Positions 1 through 9,937 of a DNA stretch of 64,000 nt are shown in pieces. Both the position numbers and the translations under genes were made by a program. The notes beneath the pieces were generated by a model. That model was given only the letters and a program-made list of their open reading frames with translations, did not search any database and was not told where the DNA came from. The first letter of the stretch is position 1. The number at the start of each line of letters is the position of its first letter. This DNA is from Shinisaurus crocodilurus. Lineage: Eukaryota > Chordata > Lepidosauria > Squamata > Shinisauridae. The DNA lies in assembly GCA_021292165.1 (NCBI GenBank), contig CM037877.1:303184063-303248062 (forward strand). Direction: 5' to 3'.

Positions 1-50
1 CCTGCTTAGCTTTCCACACTCAGACAAACTGAGCCAACGTAAGCCACAAT
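1..50 (-). repeat. 5S-rRNA-derived SINE, 5' fragment
   Basis: The reverse complement matches the head of the 5S-derived SINE seen complete at 1994 and 7423 (GGCTCAG...GAAAGCTAAGCAGG). It is cut by the window edge. Confidence 0.75.
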
Positions 51-844
51 CATTATAAGTTCCAGACTCGTTAGAATGAGTGATTGCCAAAGACAGAGTC
101 ATTGTACTTCTGCAAGCCTCAGAGTTCCCCCAATCCGGCTGATACCTCCCTCCCGTGCATGGGTGGTGGTGTTTCGCCTAAATAAGCACCGGAACTCACA
201 GTGGGAACATCAGAAATGGGGACGGGGCGACGGGACGACAAGCGCTCTTCATACCATGAAAACACCTGTCGACTTTGGCATATTAAGCTGCCCATTGACG
301 TGGTAGTCCAGATAGCTTTTCTCTAGTTCACTGGCTTACCGCAAGGGACAAACTATACAGGGCTTGATTTAGGGATGTACAGACTGTTAAATCCGTTCCG
401 TCTGAGTTTCGCGGATTGTCAGCTTTTGTTCCATCGGACCAGACTTAGGGATGTGCGAATCGGCAAAGCATGAGTTAGCCAAAGTTCTCTGAATTCCATC
501 TCAAAGCTCATTCCAACTCGAGTTGTGTGTATCGGATTGCAAGCTTTGGTTTGTTGTTTTTTTCTTTTTGCAATAAAATCTGTCCGTATTTTTGTATGTA
601 TTTTCCCAAATGTGGGCATCAATTGTGTGCAACTTTGAAATGTACAAATTCTTCGCTCGTTGATTAAAGCGTATTTGTGTGCATTTTTCAAAAGTATGCA
701 TGCTGTCAAATGCAATTTTTGTTTGTTTCATGAATCAATGTTTCATTGCAAGCTCGGAAACGTAGACTTAGACCGCAGATTGCATTCAAGTCTGTGTTCG
801 GTCTGGAAGGTGAGAACTGGGTAAATCTGATTGAAAATGAATTA
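51..844. other. no gene recognised
   Basis: AT-rich noncoding sequence with only short chance ORFs. The string TAGGGATGTGCGAAT near 447 resembles the termini of the palindromic repeat at 2542-3214, so part may be an old relative of that repeat. Confidence 0.4.
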
Positions 845-1092
845 CAGTAATACCTTGGATTGCAAGTAATTTAGTTTGAAAGCGTTTTGCAAGACAAGCA
901 AATTTTTAAATATTTATTTAATTATTATTTTTTACTTGATATACAAGCGACGTCTTGCAATACGTACTGTAGTACGACTTAAATTAAAAATCTCTATACA
1001 GATTTTTTGGGGGGATTTCGTTTTGATATAAGAGTGTTTTGGATTGCAAGCACGTTTCCAGAACGAATTATGCTCTCAATCCAAGGCATGAC
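845..1092 (+). mobile_element. Tc1/mariner-type MITE, 'CAGTAATACCTTGG' family
   Basis: Starts CAGTAATACCTTGGATT after a TA and ends in CCAAGGCATGAC before a TA. Full copies lie at 23890 and 24370, and an interrupted one at 33945/40861. There is no coding capacity. TA target duplication and about 250 bp length fit a non-autonomous Tc1/mariner/pogo element. Confidence 0.75.
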
Positions 1093-1993
1093 TACATTTA
1101 AAATGAAAGTAAGTTCTCATACATCCCTTTAAAAAATCTGCTCATTGACGGAATTGGATTTCTTTTACCAGAATTTTGGTCTACTTATTTGCTAATGGGA
1201 ATTACCACAAATTCCCCCTAAAAGTGAGAAACCGGTCCAGAAGTCTGCATGACTCAGGAAAAGCCGGTGTGTTGCGGAACCATCACATTAGATGCATAGA
1301 AATCCGGTCTTTTCAGCCTAAGCAACCTCAGAGGGTTGTTGTGAATCTAAAAAATGAGGCAGATCCCCACATGCTGCTGTGAGGAAGGGTGGGACTGAAA
1401 TGTGATAGATGACTCTGGGATTAGGGCGAAGTACTTCTGGGCAGGCTTTCACACTAGGTAGGATTGTCAACTCACCAAAAAGAACAAGGGAAAAAAATCC
1501 CGACTGGGACTGCTCTTACGCCTTTAACAGCAAGTTCATGTTCAGAAATCAACAGGTGAGGCTTTTCACAGTGGAGTGATGAGCACCATCACTTATTAAT
1601 GGCTGCTGCTCTTAAAGGCACAGTAACATGTTTGTTGTTGTTTTTTTTTAAAAAAAGGCGGCTTTGTGTCTGGTCTGCAGAGATTTATGAAAACAAGGAA
1701 GCGGGTGTCTGCCCTGTTATCCAAGCCAGCGTCATGGGTCAACATGATTGGGCAGTTGCTGTGGGCCTGGGCCCTGCTGATCTCATGTTGCGGAACCTCT
1801 TTACCCAGCAGGCAGTGGCACTCCGCTCCTCGCGTCAGCCAGCCACCATCTTAGATTATCTCGGATGGCAATGCCTGACCCGAGGTGGGACGTTACATTT
1901 GGGGGTAATATGAGATGAGAGCTGGCTTACACTCAGGCTCTGTTTATTATTTTATTCATTTACAGTCTTTGTGTACCGCTTCATATCTACACA
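1093..1993. other. no gene recognised
   Basis: Noncoding. The ORF at 1599-1913 shows no family motif, no plausible splice partners and no conserved look. Confidence 0.4.
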
Positions 1994-2160
1994 GGCCTGT
2001 GGCTCACGCTGGCTCAGCTTGTCTGAGCGTGGAAAGCTAAGCAGGGTCAAGCCTGGTTATTACTTGGATGGGAGACCCCTCCTCTAGTTGCCTGCATTGA
2101 GCAGGGGGTTGGACTCGATGGCCTTGTAGGCTCCTTCCAACTCCATGATCTATGGATCTA
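1994..2160 (+). repeat. 5S-rRNA-derived SINE with CR1-like tail
   Basis: The head contains the 5S internal promoter: GAAAGCTAAGCAGGGTC (box A) and TTGGATGGGAGACC (box C). The 3' part, TTGGACTCGATGGCC ... CTCCTTCCAACTC, resembles a CR1 LINE 3' end, which would supply reverse transcriptase in trans. Confidence 0.85.
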
Positions 2161-2440
2161 AGCAGATTTCAGAGCGGTGAACGATTAAATGATAAAATCA
2201 GATAAAGAATACAGTCAGTGCACAGAAAACAAGGTATCTTTAAAACTGTGGCTGGTCAGTAAGGAAGGCTTCCCAGAACGAGGATGCCTTCAGCAGGCGC
2301 CGGAAGCTATACAATGTAGGAGCCTGCCTGACCTCCAGAGGCAAGGAGTTCCTTAGAAACTTTTGTGGAGAAGTGCCACCACCCACTGCAACAGCCAGCC
2401 ACCTTACTGGTCCTGCCCCCCCAATAGGTTTCCCGGCAGC
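2161..2440 (-). mobile_element. L2-like LINE 3' fragment
   Basis: On the minus strand it translates to a stretch with NSLPLEVRQAPTLYSFRRL, typical of the C-terminus of L2/CR1 ORF2, followed by a noncoding tail. Truncated and not functional. Confidence 0.6.
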
Positions 2441-2541
2441 CAGCAATGTTTCTGAATGAGAGCTGAGCCGCCATTCAGTTCTGCTCCTATTCAAAAGTTT
2501 CCCTGCCACTTGCCCAGGAAAACGCAGTTGGTCGGGCCCGG

Positions 2542-3214
2542 TAGGGATGTGCTGGCGCTGGGAAGTGCGGCTCGTTTGAGCTCAGTGGACTTCTTGCCCA
2601 CTTCCGAGCTGATGACTGGAAGCGGGCTGAGTCGGGGGGCGCGGGGGTGTGTGTCCATGAACTTCCATCTCTAAGACGGGCTGCGGTTTGTGCATTTTTT
2701 AAAAAATGCTAAGGAAATTTGCGCAAATGGTGCTCTTTGAGTGACTTTACACAACTTGCGTAAATCACGATATTTATTAGGTACATTTCTGTGCTGCCCA
2801 ATAGCCAGAGCTCCATAAAATGCAACATGATCAAATGCATTTGCATTTTGCACAAATCAGCACCCAAAAAGCCACGTGGATCAAGCACGATTTGCGTAAA
2901 ATCAGCTGATCTGCACAAATCATGCTAGATCGATCCATGTGCTTTTCGGTGCCAATTTACGCAGTTTGTGTAAAGTTACGCAAATGGCGCCAATAGTGCC
3001 ATTTGCACAAAATTCCTTCGTGTTTAAAAAAAATGCGCAAACCACGGCCGGCCCATCTTAGAGACGGAAGTCTGCAAGCTGGCTGGACTCGCATCAGAGC
3101 GAGTTGGTGCCAACATAGGGCTGGCGAACTGGAATCCGGGGTGGTGGCGGCAAATTTTGAAAATCCATTGGATTTTCACCCACCCACCCCTATCAGATTC
3201 CTCACACATCCTTA
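2542..3214. repeat. large imperfect palindromic repeat
   Basis: The left arm (about 2663-2740) and right arm (about 2980-3065) are inverted copies of each other (CTCTAAGA...GGTTTG.GCATTTTTT...CAAATGG). The outer ends read GTAGGGATGTG and CACATCCTTA, also roughly inverted. A second partial copy lies at 27005-27190. This fits a foldback or MITE-type DNA element; the superfamily is not assigned. Confidence 0.6.
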
Positions 3215-3379
3215 GGTCAGGGCCTCTCCAGTCTGTGATTTATGTTGTGGCAAGCAGAGGCAGAGGTTCGGTGCCAGGGGGCCCATTGAAAGTTCCATGC
3301 TCTAGGGCCCAGCTATGTCTGGTCTGGCACCTCCCAAATATTTGCTGGCCCTACAGTCATTAATTAAAAGGTGCTTTGG

Positions 3380-3515
3380 TCGCTCTGTGGGATGACCTGT
3401 GCCAGGAGAGGGAAAGGAGGAGTGTGACCCTGTTGGTCCTTTTGGATTTCTCAGTGGCTTTTGATATCGTCAGTCATGGCATCTTTCCAGATATGGCTGT
3501 CTGAGTTGGTATGTG
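3380..3515 (+). pseudogene. LINE reverse transcriptase fragment (CR1/L2-like)
   Basis: Translation gives VTLLVLLDFSVAFDIVSHGI, the RT motif around the first catalytic aspartate (LLDLSAAFDTVDH in CR1/L2-type LINEs). Only about 45 codons remain before a stop. Confidence 0.6.
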
Positions 3516-3530
3516 AAGGCACTTTAATTA

Positions 3531-3789
3531 ATTAATTAATTAAATAATAGATTTATATACTGCTGACTATATTTAAAAATGATTCTAAGTGGTTTACATT
3601 AAATACATTAAAATACATTTTGATATACGGTACATTGAAATACATAATCATTGCTAAAACATTTATATCAAACATTAATAAAGACATTAAAACCAAACCA
3701 ATACCAAATTACAAACAAACTGGGCAGCACAGTCACTCAGGGAAGGGAGTGGGTCTTTAATGTGTACCTAAAACATGCTGTAGTTAGTG
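3531..3789 (-). repeat. L2-like LINE 3' tail
   Basis: TTAATTAA repeats followed by TTTATATACTGC ... CTAAGTGGTTTACAT is the inverted form of the common reptile L2 tail (GTAAACC...TATAAA). Noncoding. Confidence 0.5.
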
Positions 3790-3999
3790 CAGTGCCCTGC
3801 AGAAGTATTCACCCCCCCTTTGACTTTTCCACATTTTGTTGTGTTACAACCTGGAATTGGAATGTATTTCAAGTTACCACTTGATGTACACAAGATACTC
3901 AACACTGTGAAGGTGCAAAATATTTTTATCGTGGCAAAAAAGGAAGTAAACAAAAACAAACTGGTACTGGTTGGTTGCATAAGTTGGTTGCATAAGTTT

Positions 4000-4548
4000 T
4001 CACACACACACACACACACACACACCCCTGAGTCTATACTCGGTAGAAGCACCTTTGGCAGCAATGACAGCTGCAAGTCTTTTTGGGTACGTCTCCATCA
4101 GCTTTGCGCATCTGGGTCCTGCAATGTTTGCCCATTCTTCCTGGCAAAATTGCTCCAGACCTGTCAGGTTAGATGGGGACTGTTGGTGAAGAGCAACTTT
4201 CAAGACTTGCCACAGATTCTCCATCGAATTGAAGTCTGGGCTTTGACTGGGCCATTCTAAGACTTTCAGGTTCTTGTCTTTAAACCATTCCAGTGTTACT
4301 TTGGCTGTGTGTTTAGGGTCATTGTCCTGCTGGAAGGTGAACCTCCGCCCCAGGTCCCTTGCAGACCGAAACAGGTTTCCCTCTACAATTGCCCTGTATT
4401 TGGCTCCATCCATCTTGCCCTCCATCCTGACCAGTTTCCCAGTCCCTGCAGAGGAAAAGCATCCCCACAACATGATGCTGCCACCACCATGCTTCACTGT
4501 GGGGATGGTGTTCTCAGGGCAATGAGCACTGTTGGCTTTGCGCCACAC
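4000..4548 (-). pseudogene. Tc1 transposase, C-terminal part (broken)
   Basis: This 182-codon segment carries the catalytic core of a Tc1 DDE transposase. GGGSIMLWGCFSSAGTGKL, then QQDNDPKHTAK with the second acidic residue, then SPDFNSMENLW with the final glutamate. Family members end soon after; here the frame instead reads into the (CA)n microsatellite as VCVCVCV. Transposase cuts and pastes the element at TA. The first aspartate region lies in the disrupted stretch 4549-4703, so the gene cannot be active as it stands. Confidence 0.9.
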
Positions 4549-4703
4549 ATAGCGTTTTGCGGCAAGGGCCAGGCCAAAATGTTCATTTTGGTCTCATCAG
4601 GCCAGAGAACCTTTTTTCCACATGTTTGCTTTGTCTCCCACATGCCTTTTTGCAGACTCCAAACAGACTCTGATATGGGTTTGTTTCAGCAATGGCTTTC
4701 TTC

Positions 4704-4964
4704 TCACCACTCTTCCATAAAGCCCGGCTTTGTGGAGCATCTGGGTGATAGTTGTCCCATGGACGGTTTCTCCCATCTCAGCTGCAGATCTCTCTCCAGC
4801 TCCTTCAGAGTTACCACTGGCCTCTTAGTTGTTTCTCTGACTGACGCCTTCCTTACACAGTTACTGAGTTTTGGTGAACGGCCTTCTCTAGGCAGAGTCG
4901 CAGTTGAGCCATATTCTTTCCATTTTATAATAATGGATTTAATGGTGCTCCGGGGGATGTTCAT
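4704..4964 (-). pseudogene. Tc1 transposase, N-terminal DNA-binding part (broken)
   Basis: The 86-codon piece begins in the paired-like helix-turn-helix region (IPRSTIKSIIIKWKEYGST), followed by a basic linker LPREGRSPKL and the second HTH (TLKELERDLQ). The family binds its terminal inverted repeats through these. It is separated from the catalytic piece by frameshifts. Confidence 0.85.
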
Positions 4965-5442
4965 AGTTTAGGATATTGTTTTATACACGAACCCTGATTG
5001 GTGCTTCTGCACAACTTTATCCCGGAGTTGTTTTGATAGCTCCTTGGTTTTCATGATGCTGTTTGTTTAGATATGCTCTCTGACAAACTCCAGGGCCTTC
5101 CAAAAACAGGTGTATTTAATCTGAGATCATGTGGCACTGGAATTGCACACAAGTGGACACCATTCAACTACGTACTGTATAGTATGTGACTTCCGGAGGT
5201 CAGAGCTTATTTAGGCATGTCACAGCACAGGGGGTGAATACTTATGCAACCAACAAGTGCCAGTTTGTTTTTGTTTACTAAACTTTTGTGCCACAATAAA
5301 AATATTATTGCACCTTCACAGTGTTGAGTATCTTGTGTACATCAAGTGGTAACAATGCCAAGTAAATCCATTTCAATTCCAGGTTGTAACACAACAAAAC
5401 GTGGAAAAGTCAAAGGGGGATGAATACTTCTGCAAGGCAATG

Positions 5443-6294
5443 TACGTTATGGTCTTTCCAGCACCAGGTAAAGACCTTTTTTGTTCTCCAGGGCATTTCA
5501 AGAACTGCTTTTAGTACTTTATTCTGCTGCTGGTTTTAATTTGTTTTTTATGTACTGGAATGGTTTTATCCTTTGTTGCTGTTTTTGTCTTGGTTTTGTT
5601 CTGTGCTGTTTTTATTTTTAATGTTTGTTTTATCTTTTTAATGTATGAAGTTTTCAATGTATTGAACACCACGCAGGAAACTTTGGTTAATGGGTGGTTA
5701 AAAATAAAAATAAAGGCACAGGAGGTTTGGCGGGGCGGGGGGGACGGGGGACAAGCTGATAACTCTGTTTGTCAAAGGCCTTGAGGAGTCGAAGTCGGGC
5801 TGCAGTCAGTAAACCCACATTGCACAGTTGTGTGAACACACATATACCCTGCTCTTTCCCCTCTGGTTTTTTCCCCCTCATCACATTATGTTTTTAGGTG
5901 ATTTTCCCCTCAGCCTCTGCATCAAAAAGTGCATGGGGACTACTTTTCTAGTTTTAGTGATGGCAGTGATAAGGCTGCGGCCTGTTCTCTAGGTGCAAAC
6001 CAAGCCCCTCGCCGCTGTGGGTCTAAAAGACCAAGGGGTGTTACCCCAAGGGGAAGTCAGCTGACCGAGCTTCAAGCCGCTTCACCCTCTTCTGGTATCC
6101 TGGTGTGATTTGCTAGTAATGCAAGAGCAGCCAGCTATTTTAGTAGGTTTGCTGCTCTGCTTTTTAGAAGCAGCCCAGCACAGAGGCATCGAGCGGGTGC
6201 AACTATGAATTAATGCCTTGGAGAAGCAGGGCGAGAGAAAAAGTCAGTCTTGCTTTTTTGTGTGTGTATGTGTACACCAGACTTTGTTTTTCTT
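5443..6294. other. no gene recognised
   Basis: T-rich then mixed-composition noncoding sequence. No repeat family was identified with confidence. Confidence 0.4.
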
Positions 6295-7400
6295 TCTTAC
6301 ATTTATATCCCACCTTTCCACTACAAATAGTGCTCAAGGTGGATAACGACAATAAAATACAGTCTAAAATAAAAATGGATCATTCAAATGCAGGGATGTT
6401 GACGAGTCCTTGGTCTCGAGTCACGAGTCGAGTCACAAGTCTTTGGACCCAAGTCTCGAGTCCGAGTCTGAGTCCTTGGTCCAAAATGGTGACTCACGAG
6501 TCACGAGTCACTCCCAAAGCTGACTCCACGAGTCCCTATTAAAATCAATGGGGGTTTTCCCCCAACAAAATAAGGCTACTTCAGATGTGTGGCTTAAATA
6601 AATTCTAGGCACAAGTGTGCCTTTTTATCTCAAAACTCTGCCACTGATTTTGGCAAGAACAGACCAGGCAGAGAAACCCAAAATAACCAGGCAGGCAGAG
6701 GAGGCAGGGAACCCCAAAGCAGGCAGGCAGAGGCCTTTGTCTTGGACAATTCAAACTGTGGAACTGCACTGGTTAAGAAGAGACCAGGCAGGCAGAGGAG
6801 GCAGGGAACCCCAAACAGGCAGGCAGAGGCAGCCAAACCCAAAATGTCTGAAAGGTTGCATTTTAGGAAAATGATTTTTAAAAATAAAATTGCTGTACTT
6901 CCTAAAACCTGTCCATGTTGCATTTGAGGAACACGAGTCCTTGGTCTCGAGTCCCGAGTCGAGTCTCGAGTCCCATTAGAAATATTGGGACTCGAGTCTG
7001 ACTCGAGTCAGAGGGGGGACTCAGTCCGACTCACGAGTCGAGTCCTCGAGTCCGAGTCCCCATCCCTGTTCAAATGTGTAATTCAAAGCAAATCAATTAA
7101 AAACACACTCATTTTAAAAAAGGAAATAAACAGCACCCACAAGTTAAAAGTTACTTCAGCAAACAAATCAGCTGAATAAAAATGTATTTGCCTACCAACA
7201 GAAAGACAACAAAGATGGAGTTAGCCTGGCCTTCCTTGGCAGGGTGTTCCAACGTCCGGGAGCAAGCCACCAAGGCGGCTGTCTCTCATGTTCCCACCAG
7301 AGTTCCTCCAGTGGTGGCAGGACCAAGAGAAGGGCCTCTTCCGAGGACCTTAAAACCCGTGCAGGCTCCTATGGGAGAATGCGGTCTTTCAAAAAGTCAT
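6295..7400 (-). repeat. L2-like LINE 3' end, split by a hAT element
   Basis: 6295-6390 (TTTATATCCCACC...CAATAAAATAC) is the inverted L2-type tail. The sequence resumes at 7077 with similar AT-rich tail and then a GC-richer stretch to about 7400. The hAT copy at 6391-7068 sits inside it. Confidence 0.45.
6391..7068 (+). mobile_element. non-autonomous hAT element, GAGTC-rich family, copy 1
   Basis: Begins CAGGGATG and ends CATCCCTG (perfect 8-bp inverted termini), flanked by an exact 8-bp duplication TTCAAATG at 6383-6390 and 7069-7076. An 8-bp duplication with CAGGG termini is diagnostic of the hAT superfamily. The outer 150-200 bp at each end consist of irregular repeats of GAGTC/GACTC. The middle holds two copies of a CAGGCAGGCAGAGG-rich unit. 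No transposase is present. Confidence 0.92.
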
Positions 7401-7422
7401 TTTAGTGAGTTTACTCTAAGTA

Positions 7423-7592
7423 GGCCTGTGGCTTACGCTGGCTCAGCTTGTCTGAGCGTGGAAAGCTAAGCAGGGTCAGGCCTGGTTATTACTTGGATGG
7501 GAGACCCCTCCTCTAGTTTCCTGCACTGAGCAGGGGGTTGGACTCGATAGCCTTGTAGGCTCCTTCCAACTCTATGATCTATGAAATCTATG
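7423..7592 (+). repeat. 5S-rRNA-derived SINE with CR1-like tail
   Basis: Same structure as 1994-2160: 5S head with GAAAGCTAAGCAGGGTC and GGATGGGAGACC, then TTGGACTCGATAGCC and a tail ending in repeated CTATGAAAT. Confidence 0.88.
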
Positions 7593-8084
7593 AAACATTA
7601 GCTACAATCCTGAGTCTTCACGGGGAGTGTAACCCCACCCAGCACAGGTTGAGTCCCCGGAAGTTGTTCTGAATACCAGAAGGGAACGTAATTTGCTCAC
7701 AGTCCTTCCACACAAAAATCCACTGCTGGTTCTGCCCACACTTCCTTCATTTCAACAGGATAACTTAGGACTGGGTGAGAGTGATTTTGTTGTTGCTGCA
7801 ATTGTTAAATGATTTGGGTATGGGCAAGTTCCTCCAGCTGTGGTTAGCAGTGGGGTGCTTGGGGAGGAAGAGGAGGCATAAGCAATGTTGCAATGATTTC
7901 GGTTCCCAACGTGGAAGGACGATATTAATAGCTGGGAAGGGTGGGTACAGCAGACAGAAGTGTCTCTCGGGCAGATTAATGGAGCCAATGGACGTCTCCC
8001 CCCCCGCCCAATCCTGCCCTGACAGCATCACTTTTCAATCATCATCATTTTGATTTGTATGCTGCTTTCCAACACAATGTGTTG

Positions 8085-8136
8085 CAGGAAAAAAGGCGGG
8101 GTATAAATATAATAAATAAATAAATAAATAAATAAA
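8085..8136 (+). repeat. Sauria SINE 3' tail fragment
   Basis: GCAGGAAAAAAGGCGGGGTA followed by TAAATA/AAAT repeats is the Bov-B-like tail of the Sauria SINE (compare 27428-27607). Confidence 0.6.
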
Positions 8137-8805
8137 TGTGCCCAAAGTGGCACATTTATTGACACAACAGGAATACAAGAAAAAGAATGCACATCAGTGC
8201 AGCAATTGCAATAATATATCATTCCAAGAATAACCAGAACAATTCATTTCATTAATACTAACAGTATAACATTTTAAATCCATTACAAAATAAGCACTAT
8301 AATCATTAAAACACAATTATCAATTGTTACTAATCATTAATGAATAAGCCAGAGTCAAATGCACCAAACATTTCCATGCATCGAGGCATTAACAAACAAC
8401 ACAGCCAGCAAACAATTCCCCACAAAGTGCCAAGTGCAGGAAATAGCCATTTCTTATGAACTGCACCAGCTAATCTCTCCCATACCCCACTCTCTTTCAT
8501 TCTGGTGCAAAATGGGATTACATTATAGCCGGGCTGGCTCTTGTGCTGGGAACAACTTCTGGCACAGCTCTGTAGCCAGCCTTCCTTGTTAGGTGGGGCG
8601 GCCACATTTCTAGGTGGGACATTTTGGGGGGAGGGGGAGGCACATAGTGCCAGCCAATCCCTCCCCCAACTCACTGGTGGAGAGGCTGTGAGGACCAGAG
8701 CAGCGGAAGGGAAGGGGGCAGTGACCTCCCCCCTCACTTTTCCATGCAGAGAGTGTGTTACCTTATGTAATGGGCTATGTAAAGGTCAAGTTAACAGAAA
8801 ATTCA
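8137..8805. other. no gene recognised
   Basis: Noncoding. The overlapping ORFs on both strands (around 8330-8860) have no recognisable domain and no codon pattern suggesting a gene. Confidence 0.4.
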
Positions 8806-8813
8806 GTATGAAC

Positions 8814-9571
8814 CAGGGATGGGGACTCGGACTCGTGGACTCGACTCGTGAGTCGGACTGAGTCCCCCCTCTGACTCAAGTCTGACTCGAGTCCCAATAT
8901 TTTTAATGGGACTCGAGACTCGACTCGGGACTCGAGACCAAGGACTCGTCAACATCCCTGGGCTGTTGACGAGTCTTCTGGCTTGTGCCAGAAGGAGCAC
9001 GATCACCGGTGAAGAGCGCATGGAAGCGAGGCGTGCTGCTGCTCGGCCACTATGGACAGCTTCCAGGAGCGCAGCCCCAACGATGTGTTGAGATTTATTT
9101 TGATTGATGTGTTGTTGTGGGGGGTTAGGGTTAGGGTCAGACATTTTGGGTTTGGCTGCCTCTGCCTACCTGTTTGGGGTTCCCAGCCTCCTCTGCCTGC
9201 CTGGTCTCTTCTTGACCAGTTCAACAGTTGAATTGTCCAAGACAAAGGGCACTGCCTGTCTGCCTGTTTGGAGTTCCCTACCTCCTCTGCCTGCCTGGTC
9301 TCTTCTTAACCAGTTCCACAGTTCGAATTGTCGAAGACAAACACCTCTGCCTGCCTGCTTTGGGGTTCCCTGCACATCTGAAGTAGCCTTATTTTGTTGG
9401 GGGGAAACCCCATTGATTTTAATAGGGACTCGTGGAGTCAGTTTTGGGAGTGACTCAGGACTCAGGATTCGTGAGTCACCATTTTGGACCTCGGACTCGG
9501 ACTCGAGACTCGGGTCCAAAGACTCGTGACTCGACTCGTGACTCGTGACCAAGGACTCTTCAACATCCCTG
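8814..9571 (-). mobile_element. composite hAT element, GAGTC-rich family, copy 2
   Basis: Outer ends CAGGGATG and CATCCCTG with exact 8-bp duplication GTATGAAC (8806-8813, 9572-9579). Orientation is opposite to copy 1. Unlike copies 1 and 3, it has a third terminus: CATCCCTG also ends at 8960, so 8814-8960 alone looks like a 147-bp mini-element. The stretch about 8961-9140 has no counterpart in the other copies. The CAGGCAGG-type internal unit is present about three times. Confidence 0.9.
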
Positions 9572-9937
9572 GTATGAACACCAGGAATTAAATGACTGTC
9601 CTCTTGCAGCGGCATCTCCAAAAATCCCTTGCACTAGTAAATCTTAATCACAATTTCCCTGACTTTCCCGACCAATTTCCATTTCAGATCACTTTAAGTT
9701 ATCTCTTTATTTCACCCTTTAGCTATAAGCACCCAATCCTGCTCTACTTATAATAACTGCAGAATCAGCAAACTTTTTACTGCAGGCAAACACACATGCT
9801 TCTTTCTTGCTGGTTGAGTAGGGAACACAACTGAACCTGAAACTGAAAAGCAGAGCAAAAGGAAGTCCAAGGGGTAGAGTCTAACGCTAGCTCATAATAC
9901 AAAGTTCCAGTATTTAACACTTCAGGGGTCATGTTAC

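Larger units (their letters stand above)
3790..5442 (-). mobile_element. Tc1-like DNA transposon, decayed
   Basis: About 1.65 kb. The termini are inverted repeats of roughly 220 bp starting CAGTGCCCTGCAGAAGTATTCA (left) and, inverted, CATTGCCTTGCAGAAGTATTCA (right). The right end abuts TA; the left TA is mutated. Inner copies of GGTTGCATAAGTATTCA occur near 3981 and 5229-5250, giving the IR/DR architecture of Sleeping Beauty-type Tc1 elements. A (CA)n run at 4002-4023 sits in the left inner repeat. The transposase reading frame is on the minus strand and broken. Confidence 0.9.

Noticed and set aside
9120..9139. TTAGGGTTAGGG, interstitial telomere
   Set aside because: Only about two units, inside a hAT element; chance level.
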